NCBI GenBank assembly: GCA_035578175.1
Contig: JAQMRL010000021.1
Coordinates: 2,490,323 to 2,554,322 of the forward strand
Direction of reading: 5' to 3'
Length of the DNA: 64,000 nt
Source of the DNA: Catonia carolina
Taxonomy: Eukaryota; Arthropoda; Insecta; Hemiptera; Achilidae
Shown: piece by piece, positions 44,727 through 56,534 of the stretch
How positions within the stretch are numbered: the stretch's first letter is position 1
How the letters are laid out: each line of letters begins with the position of its first letter
Notes under the pieces: model-generated
Database searches by the model: none
What the model was told of the DNA's origin: nothing
What the model saw: the letters and a program-made list of their open reading frames with translations, nothing else
Program-made: the position numbers and the translations under genes

Positions 44727-46199
44727 TTTTGAACGTCGCATCAACTGCAACGGTCATTAGCGACGACGTTGGGGTGGAACTTTATCAAATGTAGGATGAA
44801 ATGATTTTTTGTAACATATGAAAATACGAGGGTGGTCTGAAAAGTTTCCGACCTCAACGTGAAGATTGCAGAACTCGTAAATAAAAGCTAGTGAATTTTG
44901 TTGTTCATCTGCTGACAGTTACTCACCAAAGTTTCAGCCATTTACGATGCGCAGTTGTTATGTAACAGTTGTTTGAATGAGTTGATGTGAGTGTTTTTGT
45001 GAAAATGGACAAAATTGAGTATCGAGCTGTCATTAAATATTTGTTTTTGAAAAGTAATACACCGATGCAAATCAAAGATGAGTTGGATTCTGTGTATGGG
45101 GACTCTGCACCATCATTTACCACAATGAAATTTTGGGTAGCTGAATTTAAATGTGGCCGTAAGAGCATGGGAGACGATGAACGTTCGGGTCATCCAAAAA
45201 CTGTAACTACCGTCGAAAACATCGCCAAAGTTCAACAAATGGTGCTAGACAACCCCCGAATTAAAGTGAGAGAGAAAGCAGAGGTTATGAACATGTCAAA
45301 AGAACGTGTTTGTTACATATTAAATCAACATTTAGGCATGAGAAAGCTGGCCGCGTGTTGGGTGCCGCGTTTGCTCATGTTAGACCAAAAACGTGTTCGA
45401 ATGAACATTTCCAATGCTCTGTTGGCGCAGTTTAGGCGCAATAAATCCAAGTTTTGGGCCGATTAATTACTGTACATGAAACTTGGATACACCATTATAC
45501 GCCCGAAACAAATATACAGTCCATACAGGGAACTGCAAAGGGGGAACCGGCTCCAAAAAAAGCAAAAACTGTTTTTTCGGCTGGGAAAGTGATGGCGACT
45601 GTTTTTTGGGATAGTCATGCAGTTATTTTAATCGATTATCTTCCAAAAGGAAAAACCATTACAGGAGCATACTACGCATCATAACTTGACAAGCCAAAGG
45701 CAGAACTTGTGGAAAAACGACCACATTTGCAGAAAAAGAAAATCCTGTTTCACCAAAACAACGCACCGTCTCACACCTCAGCAGTTGCCATGGCGAAAAT
45801 CCACGAATTACGGTTTGAACTGCTTGATCATCCGCCTTACTCACCAGATCTAGCCCCAAGCGACTTCTTTTTGTTCTCTTATCTAAAAACTGCGCTCGGA
45901 GGACAGAGATTTTCGTCAAATGAAGAGGCAGTCACCATCTTGAACAACCATTTTGCAGAGAAAAACGGCGAGTACTATTTGGACGGGTTACATAGATGGG
46001 AGCATCGCTGGGAGAAGTGTGTAGAGTTACAAGGATACTATGTTGAAAATAAAAAAAAAAAATTCAGAAAAAATGTCTTGTATCTTTGTTAGGTCGGAAA
46101 CTTTTCAGACCACCCTTGTATGCCATGCCTGAGTGGGATTCGAATCCAGGACCACATGATGAGAGGAGAGCACGTTACCAACTGTGCCAATGCGGCCGG
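44727..46199 (-). mobile_element. SINE A interrupted by a mariner
   Basis: Tail and body at 44727-44826 and head at 46119-46199. The halves join at GAAAATA / TATGCCATGCC, a TA duplication produced by the mariner. Confidence 0.9.
44827..46118 (+). mobile_element. Near full-length mariner, inactive
   Basis: 1292 bp with TIRs CGAGGGTGGTCTGAAAAGTT (complement at the right) and TA on both sides. Reading frames: 44987-45466 encodes the N-terminal DNA-binding part (YRAVIKYLFLKSNTPMQIKD, then a second helix-turn-helix around KVREKAEVMNMSKERVCYIL). 45454-45684 and 45685-46092 encode the catalytic part. The usual DETW motif reads VHETW and the usual HQDNA reads HQNNAPSHTS, so the first two catalytic Asp are lost. 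The third is present in YSPDLAPSDFFLF. There is also a frameshift near 45460 and a stop at 45683. Confidence 0.95.
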
Positions 46200-46221
46200 C
46201 ATTTTATAATTATAATTATAA

Positions 46222-46253
<32 letters not shown>

Positions 46254-46830
46254 TAAACAAAAAATGTTTCTCAAGAACTGCAAAGTTAAGACATTACGAA
46301 ACAGTAGTAAAGCCTGTGCCTTTATATGCATCGGAGACATTGACCTCAGAAAATAAAGGACTTATAGAAGATGTCGAGAAGAGAGAAAGAAGGATTCTGA
46401 GAAAGATCTATGGGCCACGATATGATGAAGAACACAATACCTATAAAAACGTTTCAAACACCAAATTGTATGAACATGTAGAGAAGATGTCAGAGACTTT
46501 CAGAAGAAGGAGAAAACGATTTTACGGGCACATAAAGAGGATGAGCGATGACAGACTGACAAAGAAAATTTTGAATAACTTTGATAATGCTAAGACTACT
46601 TTGAAGTGGTTTATCAATACTAAAGATGATCTAAAAAAACTTCGAGTTGAAGAAGAGGACATTTACGATAGAGACAAATTTAGGTAGAAGACAAATGACA
46701 AAAGGATAAGTCTGCCTGTGCAATCTGCAAGAAGAGAGGGTACTGGTGGGAGGTGGACCAAACGAATGAAGGCTTTTTGGGCAGATAAGAGGAATGACAT
46801 CTTGAGAAGAAGAGACCAAAATGCATAGTG
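46200..46830 (+). pseudogene. LINE family 4 fragment, degraded
   Basis: Begins with a TAA-rich run, then reads KLRHYETVVKPVPLYASETL, RRILRKIYGPRYDEEHNTYK, RRRKRFYGHIKRMSDDRLTK and after a stop WTKRMKAFWADKRND. It is the C-terminal part of a reverse-transcriptase protein related to the fragments at 50.2-52.6 kb. Confidence 0.75.
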
Positions 46831-46859
46831 CTTAACGTGATCCTTAGTCGGTCGATCAA

Positions 46860-46965
46860 CGAATTAATAATATATAATAATATAGATTATAATTATTTAA
46901 GTTATTAGTTAGCATCATAGCAGTAGAATTCATATTAATATTTTATTTTTTACGTATACACAGTC
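46860..46965 (+). repeat. Short repeat shared with 50085-50165
   Basis: ATTATTTAAGTTATTAGTTA...ATTCATATTAATATTTT recurs at 50100-50160 with a few changes. It follows a LINE fragment in the first place and precedes one in the second. Confidence 0.6.
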
Positions 46966-49134
46966 GATTTCGGATAATTGGTCCATTGGTTAATTGGGGC
47001 AACTGGTTTTTTGGGACAGTTCTTTAAGGTGAGATTGTACTTTGTATCCCACCAATGTTAAATTTGCAATTTTTAAGTAAATCTTTTATAGAATTTTTTC
47101 ATAGATAAGAAAATGAAACTTTACACACTTATCGATGTTGGGTTTCTCTAGCTACTGGCATTTTTTCAATTTAATCTGTAGTACCATAAAATTAAAAACA
47201 AAATAACGAATAACATAGAATTTTAACAAATTTCTTTCTACGTGTTTTTTCATATTACTAATTTTAGGAGCATCTGAGGAAGTAATAAAAATGCCAGTGT
47301 ATGTCTATATACAAGAAGAATAACTGGTAAAAATTTCTACATGGTAGGTTTAATTGTGTAACGTATAAGTAGTTTTTCTATAGTTAATTTTATTTCTTTA
47401 AGTAGATATTTCATTATATTTTTCCTCGAATACTTATTTCCTTTATTTTGTAGATTCTTTATTGGTAAATTCTTTATTTTCTTTCTAATGTTTTCGACCC
47501 TATGGTTATGTTAGATTTTTCTGTTCGGTTAATATTAGGGTGGTGAATTTTATTATTTTCTTTGTATGCAGTTTTGAATATGCTCTACCCCTCCTATCCT
47601 GCTTTGTGTGAGGTCGTCAACATCTTTGGGTGTGTACGTGCCGTTTTGGTTGTAAGCAGACATCGTATGATCTGTAGGAAGGCTGTCATTGGTTGGTTTA
47701 TATCGCGTGATCCACTTCAGCCCTTGTTTGGGGGAACTTGCTTATTAGTTAGCCCTGTTGTATTGTAGCTCTCGTCCGATGAAGAAGCACAAAGTTAATG
47801 TTTAATGCCTTCATAGGCTAAGTAAAATGTGGTATCAGTATGTTTAATATTGTCTTTATTTTGACCTAAATGTATCGTAATTGTTAATTATAATCTTCAA
47901 GTGTTGTTGGCAGTAATTTTGTGCGTTATTTCACCATGAGATAGTATTTATTGGATTGCTTCCTTATTGTTACGTGTGCGCGTCACAGCGGAAATTATTG
48001 GGTGAGTTGAACTCCTTTGTTTTGAATAAGTTAAGTGTGTATTGTTGTTGTCTTTTATCTTGTGAAAGTAGGGAAGGATTATGATTCTGGGACACACGAA
48101 TCTCGTTGTTATTTGAATTCTAAAAATTTGTTTATTATTTTTATACTGTAATGGCGTCATAAAATTGTAAAGTTTTCTGATGTCTTCTATTTTCTATAAT
48201 CTAAAGTAAAGTACCTTTTGGGAAAATTATCTTTTGTTTTGTCTTGTTTTTGCTTTTGGCAAATTATTTTGTAAACTTAAATCTTGGATATGTTTGACCT
48301 ACCAAACAGAATATCCTGCTATCACTTGGGAAATTGTGCCCTTAATAATGTTCTAATAATGTAATAGACTGAGAGATTTTTTTTTAGTAAACTCTTGTAT
48401 CATGTTAATTGTATTTGGTTTTAATCTGTAAAAAAAAAAGTAGAGGCGAGTCCCGGGGGGGAGACCCGTTGTGTTTTTATTTCTGTTTGTACAGAAATCT
48501 GTTTTGTTGTTTCAGAAAAATGTATTCAAGAATGTATTCACGAATGTATTCACAAATCCAGAAAAATGTACTCACAATTCCATTGAAATGTATTTAGTAA
48601 TCCATTTGAGATGTATTAATGTATTTGGATATTCAGTGAAATGTATTCATGTTTTCAAATCAATTAAGATGTATTCAACTGTAATCTTGTAAAAGTATAC
48701 CAAGGAATTGAATGTGAAACCGACTTGAGGATGGATTAACACGAATATATTTGCCCAATATTCCGTAGCAGTGTTTCTTATAAATGGGAAGTACAATTGA
48801 ATTTATATTTTATTTTATTTTGTTTTGATGAACACTTAAGTTTGTTTACATAAATTTATATATGGTCTTAATTATCATTTTCTATTTGCTGGATCCTGCA
48901 AAGTAACTTCTCTTATTTATATTATTTTTAAAACTTACATTTCATTCAGTAAATTTTTGTCAACAACATAAAAGTTTTTATTTTTATTTTATTTTCTCCC
49001 AAAGTGACTAGTTTTTAATGTTATTATCTCATTTCTGGAAATCCTTTTCCAGAATGAAAGTTCTGGACCAATTCAGTGATAGGTTTTCAATAGGTTATAA
49101 AAGGAAGCACGGTTCAATTGTTTCCAAAAAAAAT
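46966..49134. other. Long stretch without recognised gene; LTR-like composition
   Basis: Holds CAGTCGATTTCGGATAATTGG at 46972 (pogo-like end) and a GC-rich patch GAGTCCCGGGGGGGAGACCC at 48447. A run of ATGTATTCA-like units lies at 48521-48680. It looks like the composition of an LTR but no TG..CA pair or flanking duplication was found. Confidence 0.35.
48521..48680 (+). repeat. Iterated ATGTATTCA motif
   Basis: AATGTATTCA or close variants occur at least seven times in 160 bp, at irregular spacing. Confidence 0.75.
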
Positions 49135-49262
49135 GTACCTAAATGTTTAAAATCTAAATTTCTGGGAACAAACAAAAAACAAAAAGGCACAAATCAAAAA
49201 CAAAATGTACACAAATATGCAAATTTCCCATCAATAGTTGGTTAGAAAGCTGAACCAACAGT
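49135..49262 (-). repeat. Repeat shared with 63515-63965
   Basis: On the minus strand AGCTTTCTAACCAACT...TGTGTACATTTT...ATTTGTGCC matches 63522-63590 and 63910-63965, where SINE B splits it. Family unknown. Confidence 0.6.
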
Positions 49263-49278
49263 TTTTAGAGTATTAAAA

Positions 49279-50078
49279 GCGCTTTTTCAGTCGTCAAAAC
49301 ATTTCTGAAATGCACTTTTGGGCATTACCTTGAGCTCCTCCAGCGATGCAGTCTTAATCTCCAAAGAAGAGCCTGGGCTCTTCCACTGGGATGATTGGGC
49401 TTTGGTTTCGACGTCGACCCATGTTTCGTCACCAGTTACAACCCTTTTGAGCAGATCAGAATCATCACTGACGTTGTTCAACATGTCTTGGGCGATGTTC
49501 ATGCGACGCTGCTTCTGATCAAAATTAAGCAGTTTTGGAACGAATTTCGCTGACACTTGTGTCATACCCAAAACATCTGTTAAAATTGATTGGCATGAGC
49601 CAAACAATATGTTAAGATCATCAGCTATTTCTCTAATCGTGATTCAACTATTTTTCAACACAATTTCTTTCACTTCCTGAACATTTTCGTCAGTTTTTGA
49701 TGTGCTGGGGTGTCCAGAGCGAGGTTCATCGTTAACATTTTCTCAGCCCTCATGGAATAACTTATACCATTTATAAACATTTTTTTTGCTCAAAGTTGAC
49801 TCACCATACGCCACTGTCAACATTTCAAGAGTTTTTGAACACTTAATATCATTTTTTACACTCTTCTCCATTATTTTCAACAGCAAAAAATCGCTGAGCA
49901 CGCAAACATGAGTCTAACCAGTTTATGCCTCTCACATAAAAACAACACGTGCTGTATAGTCAAAACTTTGAACATATGATTGTGACAAGTGTACCAACAC
50001 AACAAAAAAAAAAATGAAATTAAAGTGTACAGAGCGCGCGAAATTCAAAAAGTCATCTTACTTTTTTATCACACCTCG
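49279..50078 (-). mobile_element. Mariner deletion derivative, truncated
   Basis: Same family as 14103-15044. One TIR at 50045-50078 (CGAGGTGTGATAAAAAAGTA on the minus strand). Coding remains VTGDETWVDVETKAQSSQWK, joined to the same C-terminal PKSAFQKCFDD. About 110 bp at the other end, including its TIR, is missing. Confidence 0.88.
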
Positions 50079-50189
50079 TACACTAAATATATTGTAATTA
50101 TTTAAGTTATTACTTAGCATCATAGTAGTAGAATCCATATTAATATTTTGTTTTTTATGTACAATGTAAAAAGAACTTTGTAACTTAAA

Positions 50190-51075
50190 AGGAACATGAA
50201 CCCAATTAGAGTCCCTTGAGCAACATTCGGAAAAGATTGGTCTGAGAATATCCTACGAAAAGACGAAAATCATGATCAGAGATCTACTTTGCGTAAATTG
50301 TGTAATTGTTAACGAACACCAAATAGAACTTGTGGAAAAATTTAAATATCTTGGAGAAATTATAACCAATTGTCTCAATGAAAGACCCATATGGCAAGAA
50401 AAAATTAATAAACTCATGAAATCTCTGATAACCACTCAAAACATCTACAACAAGAAATGTCTGTTAACCAAAACTAAACTAAGACACTACCAAACAGTGG
50501 TTCTCCCAGGAATCCACTATTCCAGCGAAACGTTATTCGGGCCATATTGCTTAGAAGACACCGATAGAATTGAGAAGATAGAAAGAAAAATACTTAGGAA
50601 GTGGATGAACAAAAGACACATGGTGGAAGAACAGTGGCGGTTAATCCCAAACAAAGAGATCTACAAACTAATTCCCCCCACTAACAAATAACTTTAGAAA
50701 GAAAAGAATATCATTCCTTGAACATATACTCAGAGCCGAAAAGTCCAGACTTGTGAACCAGCTGATCAACCATTTTTGGAATAAGGTGTCGAGATCTAGG
50801 TGGCTGAAGGATGTACAGTGGGATATGGAGGAACTTGGAATCACTAAACAAGACCTGCTAAAAAAATCAGCTAAGTACAACCAACTAGTCAAGACTAATA
50901 TGGTAACATTCGAACCAAAAACCAGAGGAGTGTACAACAGGGTGTTTACCGACAAAGATCGGACATAGAGATCAGAACATTTTAAGAAAATGTGGGCCAA
51001 ACAAAAGGAAGCCATGCTTAGGAGAGCATACTTTTCAAAGAAACCCAACACTGGAACAGACCTAAACTTGAACTA
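50190..51075 (+). pseudogene. LINE family 4 fragment
   Basis: Reads LEQHSEKIGLRISYEKTKIM, VEKFKYLGEIITNCLNERPI, TKLRHYQTVVLPGIHYSSET, KKRISFLEHILRAEKSRLVN and SRSRWLKDVQWDMEELGIT, with a frameshift near 50690. This is the C-terminal half of a LINE ORF2 protein. Confidence 0.8.
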
Positions 51076-51087
51076 GAGTGATCCATG

Positions 51088-51480
51088 TTGTTGTTTAGGT
51101 CATCAGCCAAAAGGCTGGTTTGAACCTGCAGAGGTTTTACTAAGTAAATCGAGGAGTGAGGTGGTTTACCATTGCCTTCCTCACTGAGTGGAAAAGTACA
51201 CTTATCAGCATGCCAGGCCCTCTAAAAAGCATATATTTTCCACTCTGCAAATGACACTTTCACTTCATTCACCACAGCGTCTAGCTTTAAAATGAAATCC
51301 ATTACTTTCAGAGGAGATAACTCTGATTAGTGTCTTTTACACCTCTACCTCTTCTGTTTTTAAATGATTCAGTCATTTAATTGGCTGACCATGTAATAAG
51401 ATACAGAACTATTTATTTTAGCCCTGCAACTAACAGATTGAGTGTAAATAATTTCATGCTTCACCTGTCTGTTATGGGCA
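51088..51480 (-). mobile_element. SINE C, full length
   Basis: From GTTGTTGTTTAGGTCATC to TCTGTTATGGGCA, duplication AGAGTGATCC on both sides. Confidence 0.9.
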
Positions 51481-51732
51481 AAGAGTGATCCTGTTAGGTG
51501 TCAAAAGTAAAAAAAAAACCTCTGTATTTACCTTACACTGTTTTTCGAATGTCCTTACAAGTACTTTCGCGTTGCGTACCACTTCTTCAGGTAAAGTAAA
51601 TAAAAGTTTCTAGAAATATTTTATAAAGATTGCATCCTCTTTTATCAATGCTTTGAATCAAACTGATTATAAAATGGAAAAAATCTACTGCTATTGCTAC
51701 CTGTGTCATAAATTGGAATTCAATTTTTTTTT

Positions 51733-52570
51733 TTACGTTTTGGCCACTGTGGACCGCGTTGAACCTTGACAGATGTTTAGTCTTCTTCGTTCCCAGGATT
51801 CCCTCATTTTCTGGCTGAATAACTGCTTGCGTTCACTTGTCCATTCTGTGCCCGTTCGTTGGACCTGATGTGATGGTTCCCATCTGTCAACTGTTTCCTT
51901 GAAAGCCTTCCTGTCCAGAATGGTATTCTCATCGATGTTCATTTCTTGCAAGTCAATTTTATTATATATTATAATTTATGATAGATTTTAACAAACTATC
52001 ATTGTCAAACTGTAACTGTTCATTTATTAAATAATTATTATTATTATTACTAGTCATAAAACTCCCAAAGTGGAAGACGCTAAGTAAAGATGGTTCAGTT
52101 TTGGGGTTTCTTGTTGTTCTTTTTATTTGCCCACCAGTTTTTCATTTCTTGCGAGAATTTAGCTTTTCTTTCTTCACTCCATTTTACTCCAGTTCTCGGA
52201 GCTTTTGTCTCTGGTTTAACTTCCCATTTCTCAACCTTTCTCCTAAAATTGTTTCTTGTGTCCAAGTCTTCGTTCACAATATCAGCCATTTCCAAGTCTT
52301 TTTTAACATTCCAGATCCATTCTCCTCCATTAACGAGGGATGCTACGTATTTTACTATTTTTTTTGTTAGTCTGTGATCGGGAAGCCTCATTATATGGCC
52401 ATAGAATTTAAGGCGTCTTTTCCTCATGTCTGTCTCTACATTAGAATATTCTTCAACTTTAGACTTTATCTGCCCAACAGTTTTCATTCTTTGTGAGAAT
52501 TCAGCTTTTCTTTGTTCATTCCATTTTGTTCCGGTTCTTGGAGCTTTTGTCTCTGCATCTCATACTGAAC
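51733..52570 (-). pseudogene. LINE family 4 fragments, minus strand
   Basis: 52095-52487 reads MRKRRLKFYGHIMRLPDHRL TKKIVKYV... then GVKWSEERKAKFSQEMKNWW. 51733-51951 repeats the C-terminal motif (TEWTSERKQLFSQKMRESWE), and 52490-52570 repeats it a third time. These are C-terminal ends of related copies, fragmented. Confidence 0.75.
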
Positions 52571-52805
52571 ACATCGATTATAGAGCACATTAACATGCAA
52601 TACTTTAGAATATAATCAGCTGCTTGTATGTTTGTTGGTTATAATTTTTATTGAAAGACCAAAAAAATTGCTGACGAAATATTTAACGGAGCTACAAGAG
52701 CAAGTATTGACAATGTTGCTGGCAAATCATTGGCTAGCTATAAAGTGGGTAGCAATGCGTACATTCAAAGCTAATCAGCCTTAAAAAATAGAATAGATAC
52801 TGTAC

Positions 52806-53033
52806 CTGTCTATGCGACAGTCGTGTAGGATGTTTAAAATCAATCCATGTGACAACTTCTAAGCAAGGCGGTGTTGTTAAGGATCCATAATAAGTGAAAT
52901 ATCTTTCAGTATTTGATGGAAGGAAATTTCTTAAAGTGAATCCTTTATGTAAGTTATAACTTGAATGAATTTCTTGTATATTTGGTAATGCATCTGTTAT
53001 TTCAGAGTATACTTCGTTGTCCAAATCACCAGC
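52806..53033 (-). CDS. Alpha-carbonic anhydrase exon with SLTTPPC motif
   Basis: The exon has 76 complete codons between TTGTTTCAG and GTACAG. The translation opens AGDLDNEVYSEITDALPNIQ. Near its end it contains the hallmark YYGSLTTPPCLEVVTWIDF. SLTTPP holds Thr199 and Thr200, which orient the zinc-bound hydroxide, and the Cys after it is usual in secreted and membrane forms, where it pairs with an N-terminal Cys. The exon ends with ISHRQ-type SHRQ and joins in phase 0 to LDAFRKI in the last exon. The intron before it holds mariner, SINE B, SINE C and D fragments. Confidence 0.95.
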
Positions 53034-53114
53034 CTGAAACAACAGTTAGAAATGATAGGTATCGATTTAAAATGTTACTATTCAGAGTAAAACATAAAAT
53101 ATTAAAATTGTTCT

Positions 53115-53512
53115 CAACATGTTGTTTAGGTCATCAGCCTGTAGGCTGGTTTGAACCTGTAGAGGTTTTACTAAGTAAAACGAGGAGCGAGGTGGTTTAC
53201 CACTGCCACAACTCACTCAGTGGAAAAGTACGCTTATCAGCATGCTGGGCCCTCAGAAAAGCACATATTTTCCACTCTGCAAATGACACCTTCACTTCAT
53301 TCACCACAGGGTCTGGCTGTATAATGAAATTCATTACTTTAAGAGGAGATAACTCTGATTAGTGTCTTTTACACCTCTATCTCTTCTGTTCTTAAATGAT
53401 TCAGTCATTTAATTGGCTGACCATGTGATAAGAAACAGAACTATTTATTTTAGCCCTGCAACAAACAGATTGAGTGTAAATAATTTGACACTCCACCTGT
53501 CTATTATGGTCC
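53115..53512 (-). mobile_element. SINE C, full length, in carbonic anhydrase intron
   Basis: GTTGTTTAGGTCATCAGCC to CACCTGTCTATTATGG, duplication CTCAACAT. It lies 80 bp upstream of the exon 52806-53033 acceptor. Confidence 0.88.
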
Positions 53513-53537
53513 TCAACATATCAAACAAAATTAAAAA

Positions 53538-53720
53538 TCTGGTGTGAAACACTCACGCGACTTTCTCTTGCCAATGTAAATAATGAACAATATTATTTAA
53601 CATTAATAAAAAAAACATTAAAAATAAAAAAAAACTAACCTCAATAAACATAATCTAATTTTAATCATGAGTGAAAGATGCAAAATGAAAATCAACTTCA
53701 TTTTGCAAATACGGAAAATT
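53538..53720 (-). mobile_element. D-family fragment
   Basis: Outer end TCTGGTGTG intact; homology ends near ATACGGAAAATTA. Confidence 0.8.
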
Positions 53721-53844
53721 ATAATTATCTTTATGCCCTGCAGGATTTCCAGCTCTTTCCCCATTCTTCTGAGGACCTCCATATTTATGACCCTGTGCGT
53801 CCACGGTATTCAAAGTATTCTCCGGTAGGTCCACATTTTAAAAA

Positions 53845-54174
53845 TATTTTTTTTTATTCCTAATTTGTGTACGTTGCAATCTGTTAAATTTAGAACAATA
53901 AGCAACCCCATGACCCAATGAGATGAGGATGATGTGTATGACGTGTTAATGAGGTGTAGTCTTGTACAGACCCAGGCCGATTATTCCTGAGAGAGTATGG
54001 TTAATTAAACCCCAACCATCAAAGTACACCGGTAACCACTGTCTAGTATTCAAATCCGTATAAAAGTAACTACCTTTACTAGGATTTGAAGCAGGAACCT
54101 TTGTTTCCAAAAATCAGCTGCTAAACAGCTGATTTTGGCGATGACTTTACCTCTAGACCAACCCAGTGGGTCAT
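53845..54174 (-). mobile_element. SINE B, full length
   Basis: Flanked by CATTTTAAAAATA on both sides. Palindrome with one change (AGCTGCTAAACAGCT). Confidence 0.9.
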
Positions 54175-54479
54175 TTTAAAAATAAGAAAACATAATTATT
54201 AATAATATGAGATTAGGGTTTTCTCTTCATTACCCACTTTTTACACTAGACATAATGTTTCTTTTATCGCATTTTCATCTGGACATGGCAAAAATCAGCC
54301 AAAGCATGATCGCTGTTCAAGCTCATCATGACAGAAACTGATGCTTATTCAAGCATACTTGACTCGTGTGGTGGTCAAAGGAAAATTTTCTGTGCTTGTA
54401 CAAAAAGATTGTTGACGCATGCTTGTCAAGCTTGCAGTTACATGTGTAGTCCACATGTACAGGATGATATTTATAGATA

Positions 54480-55431
54480 CGAGGGTTATCCAGAAACTAA
54501 CCTCCGTTTTGAAATAAAAAGTAAACGAGCGAAGATACAAAAACTTTATTATATACATATTAAAACTACAGTTTTTCTCTATTTTTCGACATAGTCGCCA
54601 AACAGATTCAAGCACTTGTCGTACTTTGGAACAGTCTTTGAAATACCCTCTGCATAAAAAATCTGCCGCCTGTGAATGTAGCCAACCATTCACGGCGTTT
54701 TGAAGCTCTTCGTCATTGGCGAACCGCTCAGATGCAAGCCACCACTTCATGTTCGGGAACAGGTGAAAGTCACTAGGAGCCAAGTCCGGGCTGTATGGGG
54801 GATGATCGAAAACATCCCGTTTAAACTTGGCCAAAAGTTCATTTGTTCTTTGAACTGTATGAGGGCGAGCGTTGTCATGCACAAACACAACACCACGTGT
54901 CAGAAGGCCATGACGCTTGTTTTGGATCGCTCTTCTTAGTCTGTTTAAAGTTTAACAGTAGACAGCAGAAGTGATGCTCGTTCCACATTCCATAAAATCA
55001 ATGAGTAAGATGAGTAAGGTGTTGTTTTTGTGCATGACAACGCTCGCCCTCATACAGCTTGAAGAACAAATTAACTTTTGGCCAAGTTTAAATGGGATGT
55101 TTTCGATCATCCCCCATACAGCTCGGACTTGGCTCCTAGTGACTTTCACCTGTTCCCGAACATGAAGTGGTGGCTTGCATCTCAGCGGTTTGCCAATGAC
55201 GAAGAGCTTCAAAACGCCGTGAATGGTTGGCTACATTCACAGGCGGCAGATTTTTATGCAGAGGGTATTTCAAAGACTGTTCCAAGGTACAACAAGTGCT
55301 TGAATCTGTTTGGCGACTATGTCGAAAAATAGAGAAAAACTGTAGTTTTAATTTGTATATAATAAAGTTTTTGTATCTTCACTTGTTTACTTTTTATTTC
55401 AAAACGGAGGTTATTTTCTGGATAACCCTCG
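54480..55431. mobile_element. Foldback mariner made of two inverted 3' halves
   Basis: Both ends are the same mariner end (CGAGGGTTATCCAGAAACTA / complement), flanked by TA. The left half (54480-55010, minus) encodes FVHDNARPHTVQRTNELLAK, PPYSPDLAPSDFHLFPNMKW. The right half (55016-55431, plus) encodes the same region (PPYSSDLAPSDFHLFPNMKW). Arms are about 416 bp with about 118 bp between, which is extra transposase sequence from the left copy (LLIDFMECGTSITSAVYC, LRRAIQNKRHGLLTRG). No N-terminal domain. Confidence 0.92.
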
Positions 55432-55514
55432 TATATTAATTGCAATGAATTAACATTTCTTTATGACTGTACTAACGTATTATTAAGTGCAATATAAAAA
55501 CAAAATATAGCATA

Positions 55515-56525
55515 CAGGGTGATTCATGAAGTTCTCCCCCCACTTCTACAGCACATTGTACTAGTAAAAATAATGAAAAAATGTTATATAAACATAGGTC
55601 CGAAAACGCTTCGTTAGCGAGTTACAGCTAGCGAAAGTTTCGCCTGGATTTCAGTTCGCCAGGTGAAATGAGGTCTTCCTGGAATTGTGGTAAGGTAGAT
55701 TAAGGGGCGAATTCAATCATTTCTTATGGTTTTTGATCTGATAAATTGAATAAAACAGGTCCCAGAACTGTAAGTTAAATAGTTTTTGAGAAAACCAGTG
55801 TCAAATGCAAAAAATGGAGTGAAAATCACATTTTTTCATCTTTGGGCAAGAATAACTTTGTTATTTCACCAAGAAACAGTTAAAAATTTTCAATAAAAAA
55901 TGTAGAAAATTTTATTCTGAACAAACCGGTGTAAATAAAGTACACAGAAAGCGAATAGTTTTTGAGAAAACCAGTGTCAAATGCAAAAAAATGGAGTGAA
56001 AAAAACACATTTTTTCATTTTAGTTTTTCCGGTTAATTTTACTTTGTACTCTTATGAATAAAAACTCATTTAATCAAACATCTATTCGCTTTCTGTGTAC
56101 TTAATTTACACCGGTTTGTTCAGAATAAAATTTTCTACATGTTTTATTGAAAAATTTTAACTGTTTCTTGGTGAAATAACACAGTTATCCTTGCCCAAAG
56201 ATGAAAAAATAAGTTTTTCACTCCATTTTTTGCATTTGACACTGGTTTTCTTAAAAACTATTTAACTTACAGATCTGGGACCTGTTTTATTCAATTTATC
56301 AGATCAAAAACCATAAGAAATGATTGAATTTGCCCCTTAATCTAACTTACCACAATTCCAGGAAGACCTCATTTCACCTGGTGAACTGAAATCCAGGCGA
56401 AACTTTCGCTAGCTGTAACTCGCTAACGAAGCGTTTTCGGACCTATGTTTATATAACATTTTTTCATTATTTTTACTAGTACAATGTGCTGTAGAAGTGG
56501 GGGGAGAACTTCATGAATCACCCTG
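55515..56525. mobile_element. Long-TIR foldback element, copy 2
   Basis: Arms of about 435 bp, nearly identical, begin CAGGGTGATTCATGAAGTTC and are flanked by TA. They include the core CGCTTCGTTAGCGAGTTACA GCTAGCGAAA also seen in 2186-3512. The right end lies 8 bp from the splice donor of the carbonic anhydrase exon 56535-56640. No coding capacity. Confidence 0.9.
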
Positions 56526-56534
56526 TATAATTAC

